Assembly: GCF_000471905.2 (NCBI RefSeq) | Contig: NW_006499364.1 | Location: forward strand, 100,412 to 164,411 | Reading direction: 5' to 3' | DNA length: 64,000 bases | DNA from: Amborella trichopoda | Lineage: Eukaryota > Streptophyta > Magnoliopsida > Amborellales > Amborellaceae | Shown here: positions 32,254 through 43,862 of the stretch, one piece after another | How positions within the stretch are numbered: position 1 is the stretch's first letter | Layout of the letters: every line of letters begins with the position of its first letter | Translations under genes and position numbers: made by a program | Notes under the pieces: generated by a model | Told to the model about the DNA's origin: nothing | What the model saw: only the letters and a program-made list of their open reading frames with translations | Database searches by the model: none

Positions 32254-33295
32254 AGACTTGTCTACGGTTACCCGCTCTTGAACTTGAAGCGAGTGAAAAC
32301 CTCTCACTGGTCTCAGTTGGTGACTCAAACCAAAGCTGTATCATCTCCTTTACAATCTGAACATGTGCTGTCAACATCTTATTTTCGAGAGGGAATAGTA
32401 TGGAAACCATGTCATTGACTTCTACTATGAATTTGTGTTGGGGTTTATGGCCTTTAAAGGCCTAGAGAGAATGTTAAAAATAATATCTATAGTGAATTAT
32501 GCACTTCAATTGGAGAGAGAGTGTGTGTTGATTGATCAAGGGTTGGGCGGTTCATGGCCCTGGTTAAGTCCAAAACCCTTATCTCTTAGTATGTAGCACG
32601 ACCGAAAAGGCTTTATAGTGGATCAACCCTTGTCGGCCTATGAGAGCGAGAACTGTGTGGTCTTCTGTGTGCGATTGTATACCTATAAGAGTGAGAGCAA
32701 AAGCCTCAACAAACTTCTGCATGGCATGTATATATAATAGTCGCATTAAAAAGAAGCTTGCCTATAGAGGAACTGTGTACATATACATAGAGAGAGCCCC
32801 TAGAGAGAGCCCCTTTTGTATTGTAGTGTTAGGTGCTATACTAGCTCTTAGAGAGGGGAGGAGGGGGGGAACTGAAATCCACATTGTGGGATTACGCTTC
32901 TACTGTTTAGTGGGCCAACTTCTACAAGTCAATTATGAGTCCCTGCACAAGATTGTGGGTCATGGGTCTTTGTTGGGTTGGTTTCAGAAGACAGTTGTGG
33001 GTCATGGTTACAGGGTTGGGTGGAGTGCCCCTATAGTCAATAATTTTGATCTATTGGTACCAGCTCACTTCTAGATATTATATTTTTCGTATAAAAAATG
33101 TTTATGTGAATTTTAGAATTTTTTTTTAGAATTTTTGAAATTTATTTCCGTCATAAAATATTTAAAACGGTATTTTTGAAATGTTTAGAATAAGAAAGGG
33201 CACATATGGGGAACTTGGATCCAGCTCCTTATGTGTGCCACCCGCACATGGTGCGATATGTGACATATGGGGCGCACTTGAGGCCCATAGGGGTG
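32254..33295. other. Region between repeats; TGTTGGGG end at 32436
   Basis: At 32436 tgttggggtttatggcc mirrors the accccaaca end at 32253, so two LTR-like ends face each other over about 180 bp. Behind it is AT- and G-rich sequence with no recognisable protein. An open frame at 32640-33074 has no family I know. Confidence 0.4.
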
Positions 33296-33779
33296 GCATC
33301 TGACCATTTACGTTTGAAATAAGGTGGTCACAATATCTATGACTGTGTACATTTTGAGATTCTCGAGATTCACATTGGAGCAACCGGCTCTTTAGGTTCG
33401 ACAGTTGGTAGCTTTTGAATTTTTTAATATATATTATTGTACCCTATTAAGATCATTGTCAGGTTTTGTTTTTCTCTCCCTCTCTCTCCCAGCAAAAGGA
33501 TTCATGTCAGAACCCCCAAACCCCTTTTTGCTCACCCAAAAAACCCAAAAAGCTCATCCTTGTTCTCTCCCTATTTCTCTGTCTAACGCAACCTTTGCTC
33601 TCACCCATCTCACTCTTTCTTTCCATAAACCTCTCTCTTCTTTGTTTTTCTCTCTCTATCCCAACCTCTGTACCCTATTCTTGAAGCCTCCATCCTTTCT
33701 CTATGTTTATCTTTCTAACCTGCCACTCCTTTGTTGCCTTCTTCAATTGTCCCTCTTCTCTCTTTGAGAGCTCAGTTGC

Positions 33780-33792
33780 CTTCTTCAATCCT

Positions 33793-33831
<39 letters not shown>

Positions 33832-34181
33832 GTAAGAAGAACGAAGACGACTACTCGTCGACTACTACGTACGACTAAAGTAAAGTATACTAACTAAATT
33901 AGTTACGTTACCTTTACCCTTTTCCCTTTNNNNNNNNNNNNNNNNNNNNNNNNNNNNNNNNNNNNNNNNNNNNNNNNNNNNNNNNNNNNNNNNNNNNNNN
34001 NNNNNNNNNNNNNNNNNNNNNNNNNNNNNNNNNNNNNNNNNNNNNNNNNNNNNNNNNNNNNNNNNNNNNNNNNNNNNNNNNNNNNNNNNNNNNNNNNNNN
34101 NNNNNNCGTTACGTTACGTACGTTACGTCGTACGTACGTACGTACGTACGTACGTACGTACGTACGTACGTACGTACGTAC

Positions 34182-34225
<44 letters not shown>
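33780..34225. repeat. GA microsatellites with 177-N gap and acgt-repeat margins
   Basis: (GA)n at 33793-33827 and about 34183-34223 with N at 33930-34106. The margins consist of artificial-looking strings: cgtacgtacgtacgtacg at 34130-34180 and mixed actacgtacg words at 33828-33900. Same signature as the 18396 gap. Confidence 0.88.
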
Positions 34226-34226
<1 letters not shown>

Positions 34227-34756
34227 GTAGAAGACAAGAAGCCATCTGCATACTGCATAAAGATATCAAATATGTCACTTTTCCCTCTTTGTTGCGTCTT
34301 TTATTGTGTCATTCTCTTATGCTTTAAATGGAATGGGGCCTTTCCCATCTCTCATACTTGCTTGTTGTTGTGGTTACGCTCAAAGGCTGCCTGTATGAAA
34401 CTACTGGGTTTATTAGTTTATGTTTTTCTGAGAGATTGGAAAAAGTGACTTTTATGGAATCTTAAGGGGTGATATGATCAACAATCACTTGTTTTATTGT
34501 GGTGGACTAGAGCAACAACATCCTTATAGAAAGATACTATTTGTTCAAAATTTTGTATGTCATGGTGGTCCTGGAACATTGGGCTTGCAATCCTCTATGG
34601 TGTAAAATATCATTTTTTGGTATCATTTTGCTTTGTGTTAGTTTTCCGTCTTTTATTTTCTGAATATATTTTATGTATAGTAGGTGCTCTCTGACGCAAC
34701 TCCAACTTTTAATGTCATGATCCATCCAAATATTGAAGTACACGTAGCTCCCCACC

Positions 34757-34933
34757 ATGCATTTGTCTGTTAGTCTTCTCCCAAACTCAGCCTACTCTTT
34801 GTCGCACTTGGAGTCTCTCTATGAAGTTAGAAAGTGGAAGCATGGTTATGTTCGTAAAAGTTCACCCAATTTTTGTAGCATAAGCCGCTCTATTATGAAT
34901 TCGACCACTAATTTTGGCAGCTCGATGGACACG
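34757..34933 (+). other. Possible captured gene fragment (exon-like), unrecognised
   Basis: An open frame on the + strand within the inverted repeat (MHLSVSLLPNSAYSLSHLES, then LYEVRKWKHGYVRKSSP and ISRSIMNSTTNFGSSMDT). It ends at a donor-like cacg|gtacgtat. Codon-like composition differs from the AT-rich flanks. I cannot name a protein. It may be a transduplicated host exon or chance. Confidence 0.25.
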
Positions 34934-35557
34934 GTACGTATCTTTTATATATCTTCATAGCTAATTTAAGGGTATTGAAGCAACTTAAATTACTAATTAA
35001 ATACATATGGCTTCTTGTCTTCTACGTACTCCCTCCCTCTCTCTCGCTCTCTCTCTCTAGAGGATTGAAAATGGCAACTGAGCTCTCAAAGAGAGAAGAG
35101 GGACAGTTGAAGAAGGCAACAAGGGAGTGGCAGGTTAGATAGATAAACACATAGAGAGAAGGGAGGTTTTGAGGATTGGGTACAGAGGTCGGGATAGAGA
35201 GAGAAACACATAGAAGAGAGAGGTTTGCAGACAAAGAGTGAGATGGGTGAGAGCAGAGGTTGGGTTAGAGAGAGAAACAAGGAGAGATGGAGGATGAGCT
35301 TTTTGGGTATTTTTGGGTGAGCAAAAAGGGGTTTGGGGGTTTTGACATGAATCCTTTAACTGGGAGAGAGCGGGAGAGAAAAACAAAACCTGACATTGAT
35401 CTTGATAGGGTACAGTAATATATATTAAAAAATTCAAAAGCTACTGGCTACCCCAACTTGAAGAGCCGGTTGCTCCAGCGTGAATCTCGAGGATCTTCAA
35501 ATTTACACGGTTATAGTTATTGTGGCCACCTTATTTCAAACGTAAATGGTCTGATGC

Positions 35558-36184
35558 TATACATTCCCAATTTTTATTTGGTAGTGTTTTTTTATATTAA
35601 AGTTAGTTATGTCAAAATAAACTTTTAAAAGAAAAGATTGTGTCCTAGCTTTGTGGGAGATTTTTTGATTGAATAAATGTTGTCTTTTGACTTTTTACAA
35701 ATTTTAAAAAAGATAATAGGAAGTTCTAGATTGGGTATAGTCTTATTCAAATTAGAAGTTGGAGTTGCGTCAAATTATAAGGGGATAACGTTCGTAATAA
35801 TCATTCCAAAATCATGATGGCAGATTTGTGAGAATGCTTACTCAGGTTTGTTCTCTTTCACCACAAGGATTTCCTAAGTTCCTATTGGTCAAGCTCTATG
35901 ATTGGATAGGCAATACCTTGAGGAGGAATTATAATCCAAACTGGAGGAGGAATTCTTTCTATTTAACTGCCATTGAGACCCTCTATTTCTACGTACATAT
36001 TTCTCTCTCCATGCAGCAAAGCTCTCTCTTTCTCTCATTAATTTCTTTTTCTATCTTCTCCCTTCCAAAAAAGGGTCATGCGGCTCATGCCACCCAAATT
36101 TGAATATGACTAAGTGGGGCTTTACTGTTTGGAGAAGAGAAAGGGGTACGCCCAGCGATAGGAGGGTTCTATGCCTTTAAGCCC
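35558..36184. other. Intron sequence, no gene seen
   Basis: AT-rich, no recognisable element; a CT-rich patch near 36000-36060. Confidence 0.45.
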
Positions 36185-36691
36185 AACCCTAATTTGTTCC
36201 TTAGAGTTCCTACAAATCCTTGTTAGGTTTTTGTACTCTCTAAAACCCTAGAGTAAGAGCTACTGCCTATGAAAGCTTCCCATCTCTAAAATCCAGCATG
36301 ACCAAAAGAATAAAAGTGCACCATCGATCAAGGAATTGGGTGTGGGGTGTATCAAGTCCAGTGGGGGTACTTTAGGCATGATCACGTAAGTCTTTTCGGC
36401 TGTTATTATTTAATTTTCTATCATAATTCTATATTTTCTGTAAATTTTCAGGGCCATATATTGTACTTAAATTCATAGTGGAAGATTGTAAATTGCTCCT
36501 GGGTTGTGTCTATTTGCTTTGGTAGTAATGGGTTGTGTCTATTTGCTTTGGTAGTAAAAGGAAAGGTCTTTGGTTGTATTTAAGGTTATATTTTGGATTT
36601 ACTGCACTGTTTCATGGCCCATGTTAGTGGAATTCATGTATATTAATAAAAGAAAAGGATTTTTTTTTAATTTATTACCTTCAATTCCACG
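36185..36691 (+). repeat. Dispersed repeat, copy 2, interrupted by hAT
   Basis: Homologous to 530-1010 (see that entry). Also contains a short direct duplication of about 40 bp (gggttgtgtctatttgctttggtagta at about 36492 and 36530). The hAT element is inserted at its ttccac end. Confidence 0.65.
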
Positions 36692-39600
36692 CAATGTTCA
36701 ATAAGCCGGGAGCGGCCGTGTAGGTGGTGGGGGGGGGGGGGGGGCAGGGCCTCCTAAGCGCTAAGGCGGCTGCCTAGGCGGGCGGCCAGACCCAAAAAAT
36801 ACCATTGTATTTTTTTTTATTTTTTATTTTTATTTATTTTTTATTTTTTTGTTAAAAAAAATGTTTAGATTGTAACTTTATAACTTTAGATTGTAAATGA
36901 AATAATTATAACTCAAAATGAACATTAAAAGATAAAATGAACTCAAAATGTCATTTAAATCTCGCAAATCACAAGTCACAAAAGTTTCAAAAGTCATTAG
37001 CAAAAAGTCATATGAACTCATATCTGACCAACAAAGGCCACAAACTCAAAAAGTCTTCTTCACCCCACAAATATGATGAACTCAATTATGAGCTTGAGTT
37101 TCAGCATCACTATGAGCACGACGTCGTTGTCTGGCATGCAGTCCACCTGAATCTGACGATGATGCCAAGCACATCAGAGTCATCCTTCTCCTCCACATAA
37201 AAACCTTCTTCCCTTGTCTCCTCTGAGTCTACATCCTCCACTTCCTCCAAGATCGTTGTCCTCCTCCTCGACTGCACCTTCTTCTTCCCCTTTCCTGTCC
37301 CTTTTCTTGGGCCACTTGCTTCCCCTTCCTCTGTGTTTGGGATGTTGTAGCTCTCACTAGGCTCGATGCGAAACCAGCCGCCTCTTGCACTTGGGTCCAT
37401 GTGAAGCTCTCTCCCTCGAATACATGCTCATCCTCGGCATCGGGCTCGATTAATGACTGCCTCATTGCCGGTTCCCTTTCGCTATCAACAAGGCGAAGCA
37501 CTTTCACAAGTGGCTCAAAAATATGAATGCTAAACTTAACCCCACTCCAAAACGTAGTAGATATAATAATGTCATAGACTTGTTTTCCCTTGGCCTCCTT
37601 AGACCACTTACTCTCTTTGCATTCGTCAGATACAAACATGGTTCGCTGCCTATCCTTCTGTTCATTCAAAGAATCTAGAGACGAGAATGAGGTGGCAAAC
37701 CTAGTGACCCCCGGCCTCACCAAGTCAGTCCCACTTGTAAATTCCCTCATCATCGCCAAGACATGGCTGTGGCTATAAATGAAAATAGTTATGACGTTGG
37801 CTTTTTCGAATATCTCATGCACCGATTTCTTTGTACGAATCTTTTCAAGCATGAAATCTATACCTTGAACCATGCAAGGAGTCTAAAAAATGTGCGGCTT
37901 TGAGGTTTCCAACATTCTAGCAGCTGCCATGTTGGCCTTAGCCATATCTGTGACAACCTGCACAGCATAATCTGCCCCTACCTCCTCAATGCATTGATCC
38001 ACAACACCAAATATGAAGGTCGCATCATGAATCTTGTTGGATGCATCAATGGACTTCAAAAAGATAGTTCCCACGAGGCAATTAACCATTAAGTTCATGA
38101 CACTCCTAGACCTCCTATCGGTTCACATATATGTCATAATAGTCACCCCAAATCTGCCCAAGCATCCTTGTGTGTCTTCAGATGGTCGTTTGTTAATTCC
38201 ACCTCTTTCCTCAACAAAGGTCCCTTGAGCTCCTAAGGTGTAGGAGGCTTATATCCTAGGCCAAACTGCCCCATTGCCTCAAACATAACAATGAAGCTCT
38301 TTAAAGTGGCAGTGTTAAATGGTGGACCTGCTTGATAGTACCATTTAGCAGCGTATTGGTTCACTCTTTCTCTCTCCTGCTTCTTTAGAGTAGTATTTAA
38401 AGCACTTTGTATCGGCTCCCTTTCGCGAACCACCACATTGGGATCGGGATGTGAGAAGTATGTATCAAGAGGCCCATCTTCTTCGAGGTCTATTTATGGA
38501 GCCTCCTCCTTCTTCATCTTCATCATATTCAGGTCCATTGATGGTCACACTAGACCTCAAGTCTTCATGTCTCTCTGGATCTCTAGACCAATTGTTTCTT
38601 CTTTTGGACCCCTTGTTTCTTTCCTGACCTCTCCAAGGACTTGAGTACATGACGCTATATCCCCTTTTATGGCGGCCAAATGCTTTTTCACTCTATTAAT
38701 GCCAACAGTGTACTTATTTTTGCAAAACTTGCAACCTACTCTATTCTTATCATTAGGGTTAGAACAGTAAGCATATTTTCAACCCGAATCAGTTTGTCTA
38801 CTTGAAGCTGAGGAAGACATTTCACCTTCAACCTTTATCTATCAATTATCAACTTAACACCTGAGCCTGAAAAATAGACAAAGAAAACAAGGTCAAACTT
38901 GAAAAATTTAGAAATGGTTATCTAATAAAATTGCAATGATATCTAAAAAATTACATATAGGAAGCGACATTGACCCTTTAATATATTGGCTTCTTATTAA
39001 GCCCAACAAATAAATTTAGGTAACACATACACATCAAAATTCCAATGATATAACACAAAATCAAAAAAGAATATCACACATGCAATTATTTAATAAGCTA
39101 TAAGGATTAAGCAAATATTAAACTAGTTAATAAAATAATTATGCTTTATGAATCATACATCAAGAAAACACATTGCACATGTAATTATTTAATAAGCAAT
39201 TAAGAATTAAGCAATTATTAAACTAACTGATTAAATAATAATCCAAGATTCCAAATAGACAATAACATATCAAATATATATCACAAAGTATCAAAGAAAA
39301 AATACAAATAGCAAAAAATAACATCATTAGACATTAAGGAAAAAAATATAAAACCTAATGAAAACTATTGAAATATACCAACCTTCTTGTAGCAGACTTG
39401 ATTTCGGACCAAACCGAAATGTTTGGGATCCCAAATCTCCTCTTTTACAACCCCTATAAGCCTAAAAACGATTGGGGTTGAATATCCTTTAATATCATGA
39501 CCATTTGAGGATTTCGAAAAAAAATTTGATCTCTCATAAAATCTTTAAATCTAGTTTTTTTTCAAGTTGTTTCTCTCTCTAAAGCTCACTAAATGTTTTT

Positions 39601-39886
39601 TTTGGGGGCAAAAATTACCCCTCCAAACCCTTATCCCCCCTTCTAAGGGTGTAAAATGACCTTTTTTGCCCCCACCTAAAAATATTTTTCTTCCATAGCC
39701 CTGCGTGCCGCCTAAGCGGGCGCCTTTTACCACATTACTGACCGCCTAATCGGTCGACCGACCGCCTAGGCGGACGCCTAGTTCTGGCACCTAACAAGTA
39801 CTGCCTTAAGAACGCCTGAGCATTTTTTAAAAATAGCCGCCTAGACGGCCGCCTAGTCAATCGGGCGGCTGACTTTTTGAACATTG
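36692..39886 (-). mobile_element. hAT transposon, 3.2 kb, with TIRs and degenerate TSD
   Basis: Terminal inverted repeats caatgttcaa (36692) and ttgaacattg (ending 39886). Flanking 8-mers attccacg (36684-36691) and gttccaca (39887-39894) share ttccac. The two GC-rich subterminal zones carry ctaggcgg motifs; the minus-strand interior encodes a BED-type DUF659 hAT transposase pseudogene. Run of 16 G near 36730. This is the presumed relative of the autonomous element behind the copies at 4343-4656, 11184-11871 and 28950-29745. Confidence 0.88.
37110..38820 (-). pseudogene. hAT transposase (BED zinc finger, DUF659), broken
   Basis: Start ATG at 38820 (MSSSASSRQTDSG). BED-like finger CKFCKNKYTVGINRVKKHL at about 38740-38690 for DNA binding. 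DUF659 blocks follow: FEAMGQFGLGYKPP (about 38280), KEVELTND, FLKSIDASNKIHDATFIFG (about 38020), YSHSHVLAMMREFTSGTDLV then RPGVTRFATSF (about 37750-37700), CKESKWSKEAKGKQV, and VLRLVDSEREPAMRQS (about 37480). After this the frame goes to an acidic tail (EDEHVFEGESFTWTQVQEAAG) without the C-terminal catalytic Glu and dimerisation region. Several stops and frameshifts (for example after KPP at about 38238 and near 38100). Not functional. Confidence 0.88.
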
Positions 39887-39894
39887 GTTCCACA

Positions 39895-40775
39895 TAGCGA
39901 CAACTTTCAATTTGATGCCACCATGTCTTGTAGATGCACCTTCTCTGATGCAGTTTTGTTTCAACGCCTCTTCAACCTTACTAACATGCTGATACACTTT
40001 ATCTACTTTTCAATGTCAATTTTCGGAAACCTCATCTTTGATCTGAAGCTTTAGTCCTTTAATATAACAAGCTACGGAGAATGAACTCCTCGGTTTCTTG
40101 CAGCCCATTTGCATTGAGAGTTTCTAAGACTCCTCTTTGTACACTTCTCTCCTTGCCACATGCTCTAAATTTTTGGAATAGAGCTTCGGCATAATCATAC
40201 GGTAAGAACATTGGGTGCATATGTTTGTTCATTTCTCCCAATTGGCTAGTTTGCTCTTATCTTTCATCTCTCTGTAAGTTTGCAATTGTGACCACCAAAT
40301 TGATGCATGATCCCTAAATCTAGTTGCGCGAATTTTGGCATACTAACGTTTCTGGAGATCCTTCCATCCGAAAAAGTTCTCCATGGTGCTGATCCAATTA
40401 AAAAAACTTCTAGGTCAATGTGTCCTTTGAACTCCGGTACATCTACCCTTATCCCATTGGCTTGAGCATATTCTAGGACTTGAATCACCCCCATCTCCTA
40501 GCCTCTCTTCTTTTGGCTCTGGTTGTGGACCATGGTGATAGTAGGGTTTAGATTGATTCCTCAAGAATCCTCTAAGTCTAATCCAGCCTCAGAGCCGAAT
40601 TCTGGTTGTGTATCACATATTGCATCGATTGATCTAATCTTGCTCGAATATCTTGAATTTCATCCTCCATTTGAAGAATTTCTCCATGGGCCCCCTCAAA
40701 CACAGCCTCTCCTTTCAATGATTATGATTTGTCGGAGATTTCTTTGTGATAGGATCCTGCTTTGATACTAGATAA
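39895..40775 (-). pseudogene. Ty3/Gypsy gag fragment with PBS
   Basis: Minus strand: PBS-like tagtatcaaagcagg at about 40754-40769 (tRNA-Met type, tggtatc changed), then gag with VDVPEFKGHIDLEVFL (about 40450), GEMNKHMHPMFLPYDYAEAL (about 40240-40185) and LQETEEF near 40090, typical for the retrotransposon gag domain of plant Gypsy elements. Multiple frame changes. Cut at about 39895 by the hAT insertion. Confidence 0.7.
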
Positions 40776-42629
40776 TGAAACCAGTAAATGAGTAGAAACA
40801 AACACAAGAGCTAACCATTTAGCAGTCTTGTTAATTAGATTGGAAATTCATCACTCTATTTTCAGGCAAAATAGAAGACATCTTATAGACTCCAAACCTA
40901 AGTCCATATGCTTCTAAGGACTCTCACGAAGCCACCATACATTGGATGACACCCTCAAAGGCTCTGCTAAATCAATAAAAATTCTTTCAAAACTATCCCT
41001 ACTAACCTTTTGACAATTTCAAAACTACTATTTTGTAAGTTTATTGAAGACTTGGAGAGTTGGAACCTTGGAGTCCCTGTTATTATAAAATATGGAGAGT
41101 TGGACACTATTACTAATACATGGCCCATTATACTGGTTGGAATTTTGAAATTTTGAACAAGTTTATTCTCAACATTGGATATGTCATATGTTTGTATATA
41201 AAAAAGAAGGTTACAATATTTTCAAATACTAAATTACAAAGTTGACACAAATAGCTTATATGGGTGTTTGGACAACACATGTATAATTTTAAGAATTTAT
41301 ACTTCAGGACGCTTGAGGTTCTGGGCGCCTGCTTAGACGCCTGACTGGGCGCTAGGGGCTGCCTAGCATTTTTCTGAAACCTTGGACTGGCTTCATCCAA
41401 TGGAACGAGACCCTGCTATTGACTGAATGAATTTTCTAAAGGAAAATATCTCTTAAACCAGACTGGTTTTTGGCCCAGTTTCTTCTTCAATCAAGTTAGG
41501 AGTCCTATCTGGTTTATATATACATCATTTTCATCATCATCAGAGCCATTTCCCAACTATCTGGGGTGGCTATCTAGTTTATATATACATGTGAGAATTT
41601 ATGCCCAACACATGTTGGACACTCTCAGTCCTGTTTGCGAGGTTTTGTTTGTGTGGGTATTCTTTTCAAGGCAATGAAGAACTTTGTTGGACTTCTTTCA
41701 CTAAGCAAACATTGGCATATAATGATTAAACTTTCTAGGATCCATGAAGCTGATTCATTCTCATTGCGTGCGATATAATGTAGGTTATTTTGAAATCCTA
41801 CAATTTGTTGGGCCACAAACAAATTTATTTGTTTTAGGCTTTTGACTTCCCAAGTTTCGTGTAGACTAAAGAATTCTGTCCTTACTCTTAGCCATCAATG
41901 TGAATACTGTGGATACTCACTTGAATTGGAAATAAGAAGCGCCATTGTAAGCATACTATGTATTTTGAACACAGATTTTCCAGGGGGGTTCTTTCTTTGA
42001 AATAAATAACATTTCTCCTATGATAGCTTTAGAGATAAATCCACTTAGAAAGTATGAGAAAAACTGAGGCAATGGACCTTTCGACAGTCCTGAGTAGGAT
42101 AAGTGTTTCCGTGTGCCCTCCATGATCATATCAAGAGTGACTAGCCTTGAGTCAAGGATTAAGTTTGATGGTCAAGCACCTGATAAGGAACAGTAAGGCA
42201 GTGTATGCTAAATGTTGGTTTTTCAGAGTGGTAGACATTGGATTCCTAACCTACTACCTAGGAGGTTGAGCTGAAAGGATTTAGCCGACCATTTTTTGGG
42301 CCAGGATCCTTATGCGTTCCTCATACATCTTGGTGGAAGGATTGGCGATCATTATGCATGCATGCCATGCTAACGAATTCAACAATTATCAATCATATTT
42401 ACATGTGAAGACGTGCAAAACTTGAGATGTTGAATTTTACATTGTCGGAAGAGAATGTTATTTATCTGATCTCAATGCCTCTTAAGAAATATTTTTTTGC
42501 GTTCTTGCTTGTTTTTTGTGTGAATGTTTATTGCACATTCCAAATTTCAATTTTTTGTCCTAAGCCCATACAGAAATATCGAACACAAATGTACAAACTG
42601 ATTTATAGACACTAATCAAACTTGCACAG
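40776..42629. other. Rest of 25-kb intron, possible hAT scrap at 41300-41390
   Basis: AT-rich. A GC-rich patch with gcgcctgcttagacgcc and a tttttctgaaacct end near 41380 looks like the end of a hAT derivative, without a partner. No gene. Confidence 0.4.
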
Positions 42630-42841
42630 ATGTCAGTACAACAGCCAACAACAAAAGCTATACTAGTAAAGCCATTGCCAGGAAGCAATTGAGAAAGATG
42701 AGGAATGGGCCAGGCAGAAACCATTGCATGGGTGCTAGGGTTGACAAATCCGTGGGATTTAGGCCCGGCACCTTTGATCGTGTCCTTCTTGATGCTCCTT
42801 GTTCTGCTTTGGGATTGAGACCACGCCTTTTTGCTGGAGAA
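42630..42841 (+). CDS. m5C methyltransferase, exon d with motif IV (DAPC)
   Basis: An exon of 212 bases between acceptor ttgcacag|atgt and donor gagaa|gtaaga. The split codon with the previous exon gives Asp. The first 40 residues are a basic linker (SKAIARKQLRKMRNGPGRN and following). Then FRPGTFDRVLLDAPCSALG and LRPRLFAGE. DAPC is motif IV; its Cys is the second catalytic cysteine of the family. Plant NSUN6-like proteins have CSALGLRPRLF here, where NOP2 proteins have CSGxG, which favours the NSUN6-like assignment. Ends in phase 0. Confidence 0.93.
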
Positions 42842-43619
42842 GTAAGATTTCCTTAGCTAAAGTTTGTTGTCATCATATCTTGTCTTGTATGAGCCATGGC
42901 CTTAGCTTAATGTTGATTTTCAATTATTTGTCGGTGAAATGTTTCTTATCTTAATGCTGAAAGTCATACTAACTTGAGGACATTATTTGTATGATTTGTT
43001 AGAGAAATTTCTGAACATGTAAGTGATGGCAATGTTTAACTTGCGTGAATTTCAGCCGTAAGCTGTAAATTGCTGGAATTTGTTTTAGCTTGAAAATAAA
43101 CTGTTAGTTGGAACACACATCTCTATTATCTGTAAAGTCTTCTGAGTGTAAAGATTGTAATCGATAATATGTTACTCATTCCCCTAGCGTTTTTTAGGTT
43201 TAATTTGGGATTTCATCAGCAAGAGTCAACTTAATTTCTGAATTTAGATTTTTAGGGTGTGGACTTCTTATTGTATTCCATTGGATATGTGCTAGGTCAT
43301 GTGGTAAAATGGGAACACCAAGTATAACTTGGAGTACACCATTCTTTATAACTTTATTCGATGGCAAACAAATCCTTTCCTAATATCTATGCGGTCTACC
43401 GGTCCTAAATTCTTTCGCAATTTTGTATCTAGATTGGAGACTAGGGCTGCCACATTATGTTTCTGAAAAAGTATAAATACAAGAGCACACAAATATCCAT
43501 GGGTGCCACCTATGTTCAAAAATGTGGAATGGCTGACTCGGTGGGTGTCATGTTTCCTAGGTGGCCTAAGAGAGGAGTTTGGGGTGGATACGAGCACCCC
43601 GCCCTCTCATTCTACTGGT
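42842..43619. other. Start of 17-kb intron, no gene seen
   Basis: AT-rich, no recognisable coding or repeat structure. Confidence 0.5.
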
Positions 43620-43862
43620 CTTAAGTTTTTGTTTCTGTTTTTCTTGTTTTTCTTCTTCTCATTCTCCTTCTCCTTCTCCTTCTCCTTCTTGTTCTCCTCC
43701 TCCTCCTCCTCCTCCTCCTCCTCCTTCAACTTCTCATTTCTCTTCTTCTTCTTATTCTTCTTCAGCTCCTCCTTGTCCTTCTCCTTCTCCTTCTTCTACT
43801 CCTGCTCCTCCTCCTTCATCGTCATCCTCCTCTTCTTCCTCTTCCTCTTCCTTTACTGAATT
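43620..43862. repeat. Polypyrimidine tract (CTT/CTC/TCC repeats)
   Basis: About 240 bp almost purely C and T on the + strand, made of cttctcc, ctcctc and cttctt words. Open frames across it on the + strand (Ser/Phe/Pro-rich) are artefacts. It may form triplex DNA and slow polymerase, but that is inference. Confidence 0.92.

Larger units (their letters stand above)
33296..35557. mobile_element. Long inverted repeat (arms about 500 bp) around gap; foldback or MULE-like
   Basis: Arms 33296-33800 and 35045-35557 are inverted copies. Shared blocks: gaccatttacgtttgaaata, aaaacaaaacctgac(a/..), aaaaggggtttgggggtt, the gagaagagggaca block and ctctcaaagagagaagaggg. The arms diverge by about 10-15% by eye. 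Between them are GA microsatellites, a 177-N gap (33930-34106) and about 0.8 kb of unique sequence. No transposase and no convincing target duplication. Could be a Mutator-like element with long terminal repeats, or two facing copies of one repeat. Confidence 0.7.

Noticed and set aside
32640..33074. 144-codon open frame as a host gene
   Set aside because: No recognisable domain, no splice or start context, located between LTR-like repeats.
33405..33767. Leu/Ser/Phe-rich membrane-like protein
   Set aside because: The same frames occur inverted at 35022-35437 because both are arms of an inverted repeat with CT-rich DNA; no coding evidence.
36937..37200. Plus-strand open frame across the hAT
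   Set aside because: It overlaps the 3' part of the transposase on the other strand; shadow frame.
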